Source of the DNA: a virus
Virus record (IMG/VR): IMGVR_UViG_3300043331_000142
Span: 1-33,263 of that record
DNA: 33,263 nucleotides
Strand: one strand, 5' to 3'
Positions 5,724 to 11,138 of the stretch are shown one piece after another. Numbering within the stretch: position 1 is the first letter of the stretch; each line of letters opens with the position of its first letter. The notes under the pieces are model-generated. The model was not told the origin of the DNA, searched no databases, and saw only the letters and a program-made list of their open reading frames with translations. Made by a program: the position numbers and the translations under genes.

Positions 5724-5758
5724 GTGGCGCTGTGTGAGTCACACAGCGCCACCTTTTT
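5724..5758 (+). terminator. intrinsic terminator built on the repeated palindrome
   Basis: The palindrome copy at 5731-5745 is extended on both sides by GTGGCGC and GCGCCAC, giving 14-bp arms around a single central G. CTTTTTG follows. It ends the unit of the 320-residue gene. Confidence 0.8.
5731..5745. promoter_or_regulatory. palindrome copy (centre G) in a terminator stem
   Basis: TGTGTGAGTCACACA, forming the upper stem of the terminator at 5724-5758. Confidence 0.85.
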
Positions 5759-5773
5759 GTGTGGAGATGAGAG

Positions 5774-6205
5774 ATGGATAAGAAGCAGGTAATTGGCCCA
5801 TTGGTTGGCATAGGGTTGATAGGGGCACTGGGTTACGCAACGCATCGGGGTGATATTGTGGTTAAGAGTGATCCTGGTGGTGACATTGTGAGGCGATATG
5901 AGGAATTCTACACCGCGTACAATGCTGGACAGAGGCATGTTATTGCTGGCCGTTGTGCTAGTGCTTGTACTATGCGTTTGGCCTTTGATACCACATGCGC
6001 GTTACCTGATGCAAAGATTGGGTTTCACAAAGCATATTATGTGGACTTTTTTGGCTTGAAGATAGGGAGTGAATGGGGAACGAAGTATATGATGGATAGA
6101 TTGCCAAAGAATGTGCAGGATTGGTGGAAGGGGAGAGGAGTTAGTCACAAGATGGAGTGGCTGGAAGGTGAGGAATTGAAAAAGCTTGTAAAAATATGCA
6201 CATAA
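5774..6205 (+). CDS. membrane-anchored ClpP/crotonase-like protein (143 aa)
   Basis: Residues 6-22 form a glycine-rich transmembrane or signal segment. The rest matches a pattern I know from small alphaproteobacterial exported proteins related to the ClpP/crotonase fold: SDPGG (32-36), RYEEFYTAYNAG, HVIAGRCASACTMRLAF (55-71) and IGFHKAY (82-88). Ser63 in CASACT and His85 lie where a serine nucleophile and a histidine would be expected, but catalysis is unproven. A GGAG ribosome binding site precedes the start. The gene follows the palindrome-based terminator with no promoter seen. It may be a host-derived gene acting in the periplasm, for example against rival phages, but that is speculative. 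Confidence 0.72.
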   Translation: MDKKQVIGPLVGIGLIGALGYATHRGDIVVKSDPGGDIVRRYEEFYTAYNAGQRHVIAGRCASACTMRLAFDTTCALPDAKIGFHKAYYVDFFGLKIGSEWGTKYMMDRLPKNVQDWWKGRGVSHKMEWLEGEELKKLVKICT

Positions 6206-6231
6206 GAGTTGAAAAAGCTTGTAAAAATTTG
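6176..6231 (+). repeat. 23-nt direct repeat at a gene end
   Basis: TTGAAAAAGCTTGTAAAAAT followed by ATG or TTG occurs at 6176-6198, in the last codons of the ClpP-like gene, and again at 6209-6231 just before a promoter. There is one mismatch and the offset is 33 bp. Confidence 0.7.
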
Positions 6232-6234
6232 TGC

Positions 6235-6263
6235 TTGACGAGCGATAGCAAATGTGCTATCAT
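6235..6263 (+). promoter_or_regulatory. extended -10 promoter of the 6325-7500 unit
   Basis: TTGACG, a 17-base spacer and TATCAT preceded by TGC. The spacer and -10 contain GATAGCA-N4-TGCTATC, a perfect 7-bp inverted repeat that could be an operator. Confidence 0.65.
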
Positions 6264-6271
6264 GAGAATTC

Positions 6272-6293
6272 CGCAGCGTCGTGCGGCGCTGCG
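6272..6293 (+). other. leader hairpin
   Basis: CGCAGCG/CGCTGCG around eight bases, directly after the expected transcription start and before the palindrome at 6298. Confidence 0.5.
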
Positions 6294-6297
6294 AATT

Positions 6298-6312
6298 TGT
6301 GTGAGTCACACA
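6298..6312. promoter_or_regulatory. palindrome copy (centre G)
   Basis: TGTGTGAGTCACACA in the leader after the promoter at 6235, directly before the ribosome binding site of 6325. Confidence 0.85.
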
Positions 6313-6324
6313 ACGGAGAGGATC

Positions 6325-6555
6325 ATGAGAGACTTGAAAGCGCACTTGACAGAAGGCTTTCTGTTGTACGTGGAAGACCCTGCTGATAGCTTGTTTCAGC
6401 GTGGGTTCTTGGCTGCGATGTTGGAGATTGGTAAAGAATGCGTGGATGTTGATGAGAAGTTCAAAGGGTTAATGGATAGGGTGAGGAAAGTCAACGATAT
6501 GGAGGCTGGCTATGAGTCTCAAGAACAAGTACGTAGTTCACTCGATGGAGAGTGA
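6325..6555 (+). CDS. small hypothetical protein (76 aa)
   Basis: The start ATG 6325 follows GGAGAGG. The longer open frame back to 6196 crosses the promoter and palindrome and is rejected. The protein is acidic and helical (VEDPADSLFQRGFLAAMLEIGKECVDVDEKF in outline), without a recognised motif. It is the first gene of a five-gene unit bounded by the promoter at 6235 and the terminator at 7518. Its 3' end overlaps the next gene by 44 nt, suggesting translational coupling. The function is unknown. Confidence 0.7.
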   Translation: MRDLKAHLTEGFLLYVEDPADSLFQRGFLAAMLEIGKECVDVDEKFKGLMDRVRKVNDMEAGYESQEQVRSSLDGE

Positions 6556-6718
6556 CGAGAGAGTGGTGGTGCAAGACTTCAGGGAAGCTGAGAGGGTGTG
6601 GAAGGAGTGGAATAGAAGAGGCGATAGAGCAGGAATGTTCTATTGGAATCATGAAGGAGAGTGTGAGAGGAGACATGCGAGTGGAGGGTATCCACTGAGT
6701 ACTGATTATGGAGAGTGA
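6512..6718 (+). CDS. small hypothetical protein (68 aa)
   Basis: The start ATG 6512 lies inside the end of the previous gene, with GGAGG about 7 nt upstream. The sequence (YVVHSMESDERVVVQDF, then AERVWKEWN, then GMFYWNHEGE) alternates beta and helical stretches with many aromatic and charged residues, as in small phage accessory proteins. The pattern 'F.EAE..W....' is common in such proteins, but no named family is claimed. It ends with TGA one base before the next start. Confidence 0.65.
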   Translation: MSLKNKYVVHSMESDERVVVQDFREAERVWKEWNRRGDRAGMFYWNHEGECERRHASGGYPLSTDYGE

Positions 6719-6719
6719 C

Positions 6720-7064
6720 ATGGACTTTGAGAAGTTTCGTAAGAAGCATAATGCGGCTAGGAGAAAGCAGCTTGCGGAACAGCTTAAGTTGCAGGCGGAG
6801 ATTTTGTGTGAGTCACACAAGGAGACGAGAAAGCGGAGAGCGGTTCTGAATAATATGCTGAGTGTCATCTTGGAGTTGTTGAGAGCGGATGCTCATATGA
6901 ACCAAGAGAAGAGAAAGGCACTGGCTCAGCATTTTGAAAATAGTGCCTTTGGCGGCACCCCGATTGTGGAAGTTGGGGATGACGTTTTCGATAGAGACAT
7001 GATCCACATCAACGGGTCATTCGCAGTGAGTGACCTAGCGAAGAAGATGATATGGAAGCAGTAA
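6720..7064 (+). CDS. small helical hypothetical protein (114 aa)
   Basis: Two starts are possible, ATG 6708 and ATG 6720. The second is preferred because it sits one base after the upstream stop and has GGAGAG at close spacing. The first 60 residues are strongly helical and basic (KFRKKHNAARRKQLAEQLKLQAEI). The C-terminal part is shorter and mixed (GTPIVEVGDDVFDRDMIHINGSFAVSDLAKKM in outline). A perfect palindrome copy (6805-6819) is translated in frame as CESHK. No family was recognised. Confidence 0.68.
   Translation: MDFEKFRKKHNAARRKQLAEQLKLQAEILCESHKETRKRRAVLNNMLSVILELLRADAHMNQEKRKALAQHFENSAFGGTPIVEVGDDVFDRDMIHINGSFAVSDLAKKMIWKQ
6805..6819. promoter_or_regulatory. palindrome copy (centre G), intragenic
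   Basis: TGTGTGAGTCACACA inside the gene 6720-7064, read as CESHK. Confidence 0.8.
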
Positions 7065-7250
7065 ATGGGCTGGACTGATGCTGTTGGGATCGAGGAAGTG
7101 GTAAGAGTTGATGGACATACTGTCACACTTGTTGAAAGTGGCGGTATCTACTGGGTGGATATGTGGGACGCAAGTGGAAGTAATCGGTGGCACATGCGTT
7201 TTGATAATCGCACCGATGCAGAGAATGAACTCAAGAAGTGGAGAGACTAA
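7065..7250 (+). CDS. small hypothetical protein (61 aa)
   Basis: The gene begins directly after the previous stop (TAA then ATG), which implies coupled translation. The sequence looks like one small beta-sheet domain (VVRVDGHTVTLVESGGIYWVDMW) followed by a short helix (RTDAENELKKWRD). No motif identifies a family. Its neighbours are equally small, and the group is a typical early accessory cluster. Confidence 0.65.
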   Translation: MGWTDAVGIEEVVRVDGHTVTLVESGGIYWVDMWDASGSNRWHMRFDNRTDAENELKKWRD

Positions 7251-7251
7251 G

Positions 7252-7500
7252 ATGAAAGTGCTGAACCCCGGATTCTACAGGATGAAGGGAGGAAGTGGTG
7301 CTGTTCCATTCAAGAAGGTGGAGCGGGCGTTGGATGATAGACTGCTTCAGATAAAAATGAGTAATGGGAACTGGTGGACGCTGAGGCGGAATGGGAAGAC
7401 GCAGAGATGGAAGACCGATCCGAATAGGATAAGGATTCCATACAAGTACGGATTCTATGAGTATGGGGCGATAGAAACTGAGGACTTTGTGGATGTGTGA
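7252..7500 (+). CDS. small basic hypothetical protein (82 aa)
   Basis: The start ATG 7252 is one base after the previous stop and follows GGAGAG. The protein is basic and rich in Trp, Arg and Tyr (WWTLRRNGKTQRWKTDPNRIRIPYKYGFYEYG in outline), reminiscent of small beta-barrel or nucleic-acid-binding folds, although nothing more specific is visible. Its stop codon TGA lies inside the palindrome copy 7494-7508, and a terminator hairpin follows. It is the last gene of the unit. Confidence 0.65.
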   Translation: MKVLNPGFYRMKGGSGAVPFKKVERALDDRLLQIKMSNGNWWTLRRNGKTQRWKTDPNRIRIPYKYGFYEYGAIETEDFVDV

Positions 7501-7508
7501 ATCACACA
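7494..7508. promoter_or_regulatory. palindrome copy (centre A)
   Basis: TGTGTGAATCACACA. The stop codon of 7252-7500 lies in its left arm. Confidence 0.85.
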
Positions 7509-7517
7509 ACAATGAGC

Positions 7518-7543
7518 AGGACTCCCTGAAAGGGGAGTCCTTT
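7518..7543 (+). terminator. probable intrinsic terminator
   Basis: Perfect 9-bp stem AGGACTCCC/GGGAGTCCT with a six-base loop followed by a short T-run, after the unit of small genes. The T-run is short, so efficiency is uncertain. Confidence 0.6.
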
Positions 7544-7568
7544 GGCTGGTTTGTAGAGGAGCTAGACT

Positions 7569-7760
7569 ATGAAAAAGGACAGAGACGAAGACATCATAAG
7601 CTTGCAGGCAAAGTTGAGAGACGCAAGGCTAGAGTTAGGCAGGATTATTGTGTGGAGTAACAATGATCCTGTGTTTGTAGGGAGTGTGACTCAGCAGGCT
7701 AACATGAAGCTGCTAGATAGGTTGACTGGCTTGGCAAAGATATTGGATTCAAAGACATGA
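7569..7760 (+). CDS. small hypothetical protein (63 aa)
   Basis: The start follows GAGGAG. The protein is helical and charged (LQAKLRDARLELGRIIVW in outline), possibly a short coiled coil. It overlaps the next gene by the four bases ATGA, and the next two genes also overlap, so 7569-8297 forms a tightly coupled trio that ends with the helix-turn-helix protein. No family was recognised. Confidence 0.62.
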   Translation: MKKDRDEDIISLQAKLRDARLELGRIIVWSNNDPVFVGSVTQQANMKLLDRLTGLAKILDSKT

Positions 7761-7963
7761 TTTACCCAAAGCGGTTTAAGGAGAGACAGAGGCTTACGAT
7801 GAGTGAGTGTTTGTTGATGATTACTGAGACTAAGGAGGGCTTGGATGAATTGATAAGCTATCTGAATAGCACGAAGTTTGAAGGTTTTGAAAAGGACTTC
7901 GTGTATGTGAGTACGGACATCTTACCGAAGCTGAAGCAACTGAGGAGGAGATTAGATGCGTAA
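7757..7963 (+). CDS. small helical hypothetical protein (68 aa)
   Basis: ATG 7757 overlaps the upstream stop as ATGA. An internal ATG after AGAGG (at MSECLLM) is an alternative start. The protein is mainly helical (TMSECLLMITETKEGLDELISYLN in outline). It overlaps the helix-turn-helix gene by 8 nt, and a regulatory partnership is conceivable only from this coupling. No family was recognised. Confidence 0.62.
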   Translation: MIYPKRFKERQRLTMSECLLMITETKEGLDELISYLNSTKFEGFEKDFVYVSTDILPKLKQLRRRLDA

Positions 7964-8297
7964 GTTAAGCATCGCTAGACAGAAGCGTGTCGCTGTTGAG
8001 AATTGGTACATCGAGTACAAGGCTTACAGGTTCAAGAAGTATGATCCTGTGCTGGATCAACTGGCGAGGATATTCTTCGGAAGGACGGTGAGGCAGGTTG
8101 CGAAAGCGACGGGGATCAGTGAGAGTACGTTGTACAAGTGGAAGCGTAAGAAGACAAGGAGTCCACGGTTTGCAACTGTGGCAGCGGCCGTGTTGTCATA
8201 TGGTGGTGTGAGTATTGAGTTTGATCCGCGCAGTAATAGGCCGCTTGTGAAAAAGTTAGCGCCTCCTGTGCGGGTCGTGGACCAAGAAAGTGCTTGA
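7956..8297 (+). CDS. helix-turn-helix DNA-binding protein (113 aa)
   Basis: Residues 44-66 (TVRQVAKATGISESTLYKWKR) are a clear helix-turn-helix of the Cro/C1 or transposase-like type, followed by a basic linker and a second segment (PRFATVAAAVLSYGGVSIEF) typical of phage and XRE-type regulators. The N-terminal 30 residues are basic. It closes the 7569-8297 trio and lies just before the promoter at 8294, whose -35 overlaps its stop codon. It is a leading candidate to bind the repeated palindrome or the promoter inverted repeats. No dimerisation or protease domain is present, so it is Cro-like in size rather than a full CI-type repressor. Confidence 0.75.
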   Translation: MRKLSIARQKRVAVENWYIEYKAYRFKKYDPVLDQLARIFFGRTVRQVAKATGISESTLYKWKRKKTRSPRFATVAAAVLSYGGVSIEFDPRSNRPLVKKLAPPVRVVDQESA

Positions 8298-8322
8298 CAA
8301 GCGATGGCAATAGTGCTATCGT
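8294..8322 (+). promoter_or_regulatory. extended -10 promoter of the replication-gene run
   Basis: TTGACA, a 17-base spacer and TATCGT preceded by TGC. The -35 is inside GCTTGACAAGC (8292-8302). The leader to 8469 holds two palindrome copies (8392, 8431). Confidence 0.65.
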
Positions 8323-8391
8323 GGGCTGTTTTGTTGCTTAACCCAAACCGTAGGAGGCCGTGCCAGAGAAGATTGAGAGAGTTCGGTGATC

Positions 8392-8406
8392 CGTGTGAGT
8401 CACACA
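8392..8406. promoter_or_regulatory. palindrome copy, first base differs
   Basis: CGTGTGAGTCACACA in the leader of the 8469 gene, with a perfect copy 24 bp downstream. Confidence 0.7.
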
Positions 8407-8430
8407 GCTAACATCGTTGCGTATCAAGCC

Positions 8431-8445
8431 TGTGTGACTCACACA
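8431..8445. promoter_or_regulatory. palindrome copy (centre C)
   Basis: TGTGTGACTCACACA, four bases before the purine-rich region that contains the ribosome binding site of 8469. Confidence 0.85.
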
Positions 8446-8468
8446 CAAAAAGTGAAGGGAGACAGACT

Positions 8469-8885
8469 GTGACAACCGAGGCATACATTACCAAAATCGT
8501 CAAGGAACTAAACAAACTGGGTCGGAATGGTACAGCAAACCCAGATCAGAAGCACAATGTTGGGAGTTACTTGGGAGAGGCGTTCTTGTGGCAGGAAGTG
8601 ATGCGGTATGCGGAGGGTAGGAGAGACTTGCTGTTTGATAAGATTAAAACAGAGGTAGCTAACTGGGAGGAGTTGGAAGCAGGGGAGCATGAGATAGCCA
8701 GCAGTCCACACTTTGCGTTTGTGTGTAGGGTTAGTAATCCTGTGAGACGGTTTAGTGCGGATGCATTGGCTAAGGAAATGAGGAAGAAGTTCAAGATACC
8801 TGAGCCTGTGGTGAGGGAGATGGTTGAGCAGGCTAAGGTGCCGACTAAGCCAACGGTGAGCAAGAAGGTAATGGAGAGACAGTGA
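8469..8885 (+). CDS. hypothetical protein (138 aa), first gene of the replication run
   Basis: The start is GTG 8469, supported by AGGGAG at 8 nt. The protein is helical and charged with few aromatic residues. The N-terminal third (TEAYITKIVKELNKLGRNG, DQKHNVGSYLGEAFLWQEVMRYAEGRRDLLFDKIK in outline) resembles no family I know. Its ribosome binding site is perfectly complementary over 12 nt to the probable small RNA encoded at 2664-2730, so its translation may be controlled. The leader is about 140 nt and has two palindrome copies. Confidence 0.75.
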   Translation: MTTEAYITKIVKELNKLGRNGTANPDQKHNVGSYLGEAFLWQEVMRYAEGRRDLLFDKIKTEVANWEELEAGEHEIASSPHFAFVCRVSNPVRRFSADALAKEMRKKFKIPEPVVREMVEQAKVPTKPTVSKKVMERQ

Positions 8886-9187
8886 TGGGATTGGTACTAC
8901 AGCCTAGCCTTGATGAGCACACGAGGGCAGAGATTGAAGCCCATGTGGAGCAGGTCAGGGCTAGGCGTATGGTTGCTGCGATTGAGTATCATGAGGGTGT
9001 GAAGCAGAAGTTGGAGTATGAAGCTGAGAAGGTAAGGAAGAAGATGCTCGGTCAATATGAGATGCTTAGGAAAGAGATCGACAGATTGGATCGGGCATTG
9101 GAGAATGTGGAGAAGAGATTGACTACGATCGGTATTCTTCAGCAGGAGATCGGCGTAGTCTATGACATGGCCAATGACTTGACATAG
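8885..9187 (+). CDS. coiled-coil protein (100 aa)
   Basis: ATG 8885 overlaps the previous stop (TGATG); a GTG one codon earlier is possible. Residues 18-85 form a long charged helix with heptad-like Leu spacing (YEMLRKEIDRLDRALENVEKRL), so a coiled-coil dimer is likely. No catalytic motif is present. It may be a structural or adaptor protein of the early phase. The function is unknown. Confidence 0.7.
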   Translation: MGLVLQPSLDEHTRAEIEAHVEQVRARRMVAAIEYHEGVKQKLEYEAEKVRKKMLGQYEMLRKEIDRLDRALENVEKRLTTIGILQQEIGVVYDMANDLT

Positions 9188-9198
9188 GGTTGATAGGG

Positions 9199-9465
9199 AT
9201 GACAACATTCAACGAGTTTCAACGTGAGTTACACCGCAAGGGCATAGAGGCGAATAATGCCTATATGTTCACGCTGCTTTACGAAAGAGTGAGTGAGATG
9301 TCTCAGCGAGTGGAGGAGATGAGTCAGTTGATGATCCACTTTGCGGAGCAGATGCAGTTGTTTGTGCAGTTGAGGGAGAGTGATCAGAAGACGTTGAAGA
9401 AGCTGCAACGGAAGGGCTTGCCTGAAGGTGTTGAGTTTGGAAGCGTCGCGAATGAACCGGAATAG
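9199..9465 (+). CDS. small helical protein (88 aa)
   Basis: The start ATG 9199 directly follows a copy of the dispersed CATAGGGTTGATAGGG repeat, whose purine-rich end may act as the ribosome binding site. The protein is helical and rich in Met and Gln (LYERVSEMSQRVEEMSQLMIHF), with probable coiled-coil character. Its stop TAG is immediately followed by the palindrome copy 9466-9480 and the next start. No family was recognised. Confidence 0.68.
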   Translation: MTTFNEFQRELHRKGIEANNAYMFTLLYERVSEMSQRVEEMSQLMIHFAEQMQLFVQLRESDQKTLKKLQRKGLPEGVEFGSVANEPE

Positions 9466-9480
9466 TGTGTGAGTCACACA
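9466..9480. promoter_or_regulatory. palindrome copy (centre G)
   Basis: TGTGTGAGTCACACA, immediately after stop TAG 9463-9465 and 3 nt before ATG 9484. Confidence 0.85.
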
Positions 9481-9483
9481 GTC

Positions 9484-9777
9484 ATGCGCAAAGTCAAAGG
9501 GTTCTTGACGAGCTTCGGTGCCTTCTTTGAGAGCAGAGAAGAGGCCGAATACCATGAGGCGATAGACTTGCTGGAGACGAATGGAGTCGATGGTGTGTTT
9601 ATCGCCGTATGTAATGAACATCCAGAGCTAGTGCGGAGATATATTGATGCCTTCGAGAAATATACCGCGATTAGTCGAGGTACAACAGACGACGGCGAGG
9701 CAGAAGAAGGTCTTAAGACCTTACTCGAATTCGAGGCTAGTCGCCCTAAGCCAATGTCCAACGTGGGGAGTGGTTAG
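9484..9777 (+). CDS. small hypothetical protein (97 aa)
   Basis: ATG 9484 lies 3 nt after the palindrome 9466-9480, and no Shine-Dalgarno sequence is visible in or before the repeat. The protein is helical and acidic (FESREEAEYHEAIDLLETNGVDGVFIAVCNEHPELVRRYIDAF in outline). Its last 131 bases overlap the nuclease gene in another frame. No family was recognised. The overlap is supported because conserved-looking nuclease residues are encoded within it. Confidence 0.62.
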   Translation: MRKVKGFLTSFGAFFESREEAEYHEAIDLLETNGVDGVFIAVCNEHPELVRRYIDAFEKYTAISRGTTDDGEAEEGLKTLLEFEASRPKPMSNVGSG

Positions 9778-10702
9778 TGCGCAGAAACGGTATGCAAGCA
9801 CCGCAAGGGCTATGGCTCTTGAAGCAGGCGTCACGATGCACGAAGTGTTCGGGGCAGTCAGAATATGGCAACTGGAGCATGTGCAAGGATTGCGAAAGCA
9901 CGCTGATGCTGTTGCCAAAAGAATCTTTGGTATGGATCGTTGGCGAAAGTGCGTCAAAGAATGCACGGCTGACGACGACCGTGAAAATCTTATGCAGCTT
10001 GCATTTGCTGTGCTTCATACTAGTGATTGGATTGACAATCCTGATGACAGTACACGGACCATGACCAATATGGAGTTGGCTAGTATACATTATATTGACG
10101 AGCGTATGCCGTATATGGAGAACTGGCCTATCTATGTGGAGGGTGATAAGGTTGGGATCGAGCAGCATTTTGATTGTGTATTGTATTTTGAGGATGGTGC
10201 GGAGTATCGGTATATCGGGACTATCGATGGGCTGGTAGCTAAGTTGGGGAAGAAAGATGAATGCTATTTGGACGAGAATAAGACGGCGAGTAGGCTTGAT
10301 GCTGGATGGCGAGCAAGTTTCGATATGTCACATCAAATTACAGGATATTGTGCTTGCTCTTGTGTTGTTTTCGGCTTCCCTGTGTTTCGGAGTAGGGTTA
10401 CTGGTGTTAAGATAAAGCCAACGAATAAGGGAGAGGATATATATGTCCTTGAGCCAATCGAGAGAGACGAGCCAAGCATTCAGGCATGGGCACGATGGTT
10501 ACGGAACACTGCTGATCTATATGAGACGTTCAAGGATGACTACGAGTACGCAGATCGGTATACACACAGTTGTAATCGATACTTCCGGCCTTGCTCGTTA
10601 CTCCCCTTTTGCTGTGATTCTCCCGAAGGGAGAGCTGAACAGTGGTCAGAGATGGTGGATGCTGATCCAAGTCCAAGCGAACGGGCTGTGATGGAGTTAT
10701 AG
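9647..10702 (+). CDS. PD-(D/E)XK nuclease with Fe-S-type cysteines (351 aa)
   Basis: The core motif is visible: Asp194 in GTIDGL, then Asp209-Glu210-Asn211-Lys212 (DENK), followed by the Q-containing motif SHQITGYC, as in RecB/Cas4/Exo5-type nucleases. Cys37 (LSQCPTWG) upstream and Cys309, Cys316 and Cys322/323 downstream match the one-plus-three cysteine layout that holds a 4Fe-4S cluster in Cas4 and AddB. ATG 9647 with GGAG upstream is chosen because Cys37 must be included, although this overlaps the previous gene. It probably acts as a DNA exonuclease in phage recombination or host DNA processing, together with the Sak4-like ATPase and the ssDNA-binding protein downstream. The Fe-S cluster is inferred. 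Confidence 0.8.
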   Translation: MPSRNIPRLVEVQQTTARQKKVLRPYSNSRLVALSQCPTWGVVSAQKRYASTARAMALEAGVTMHEVFGAVRIWQLEHVQGLRKHADAVAKRIFGMDRWRKCVKECTADDDRENLMQLAFAVLHTSDWIDNPDDSTRTMTNMELASIHYIDERMPYMENWPIYVEGDKVGIEQHFDCVLYFEDGAEYRYIGTIDGLVAKLGKKDECYLDENKTASRLDAGWRASFDMSHQITGYCACSCVVFGFPVFRSRVTGVKIKPTNKGEDIYVLEPIERDEPSIQAWARWLRNTADLYETFKDDYEYADRYTHSCNRYFRPCSLLPFCCDSPEGRAEQWSEMVDADPSPSERAVMEL

Positions 10703-10721
10703 GATGACACTAAGCGAAGGG

Positions 10722-10834
10722 AGACTGACGTGAGCGACTGCCCGACCTGTAGAGGCACCAACCGAGTTTGGAACAACCTGCTTGAAGAATGGCGAGGATG
10801 TCCAGATTGTGAGGGGAAGACTGACGTGAGCGAC
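10722..10834 (+). repeat. 17-nt direct repeat carrying a translation start
   Basis: AGACTGACGTGAGCGAC occurs at 10722-10738 and 10818-10834, each preceded by a GGGA-type purine stretch. The GTG in both copies is in the same frame, 96 bases apart. Confidence 0.7.
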
Positions 10835-11089
10835 GATGAGCCGTGGCCAGGATACCTAGAAACCGCAGGCATGGGTCCAAGGGAGGCGACGAGCGAACCA
10901 CAGTCTTCAGCTGAATACCGCCAGCAGCGCGGCAGCGATCTTGTGGAGCGGTTGCGCCGCCCCGTAATGGTGCACGCTAACGCAGAGGAAACGAACGCAG
11001 AGCGCCGAGAGGCCGCAGACCGGATCGAGCAGCTTGAGGCGGCGCTGCGTGAGGTTATCTGGCACCATCTGCGGCAACTGCAAGGCTAG
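10730..11089 (+). CDS. zinc-finger protein with a possible internal start (119 aa)
   Basis: The start GTG 10730 follows AGGGAG. Residues 4-28 contain CPTCRG and CPDCEG, two CxxC pairs of the DnaJ zinc-ribbon type that would bind one zinc. The C-terminal half is a helical Ala/Glu/Arg-rich segment (LVERLRRP, ERREAADRIEQLEAALREV) resembling a module common in lambdoid-type accessory proteins. Its base composition is richer in G+C than the flanks, which suggests a mosaic or recombined gene. The ribosome-binding and GTG sequence is duplicated at 10818-10834, in frame, so a shorter product without the zinc finger could be made. The function is unknown. Confidence 0.68.
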   Translation: MSDCPTCRGTNRVWNNLLEEWRGCPDCEGKTDVSDDEPWPGYLETAGMGPREATSEPQSSAEYRQQRGSDLVERLRRPVMVHANAEETNAERREAADRIEQLEAALREVIWHHLRQLQG

Positions 11090-11120
11090 TGCTAGGGTAC
11101 GCCGCTCATGATAAAGAACT

Positions 11121-11135
11121 TGTGTGAGTCACACA
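11121..11135. promoter_or_regulatory. palindrome copy (centre G)
   Basis: TGTGTGAGTCACACA, 3 nt before ATG 11139. Confidence 0.85.
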
Positions 11136-11138
11136 GCC

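Noticed and set aside
5774-6205. Phage holin or spanin as an alternative for the membrane-anchored protein
   Set aside because: The soluble part carries ClpP/crotonase-like motifs and the gene is on the early strand, unlike lysis genes.
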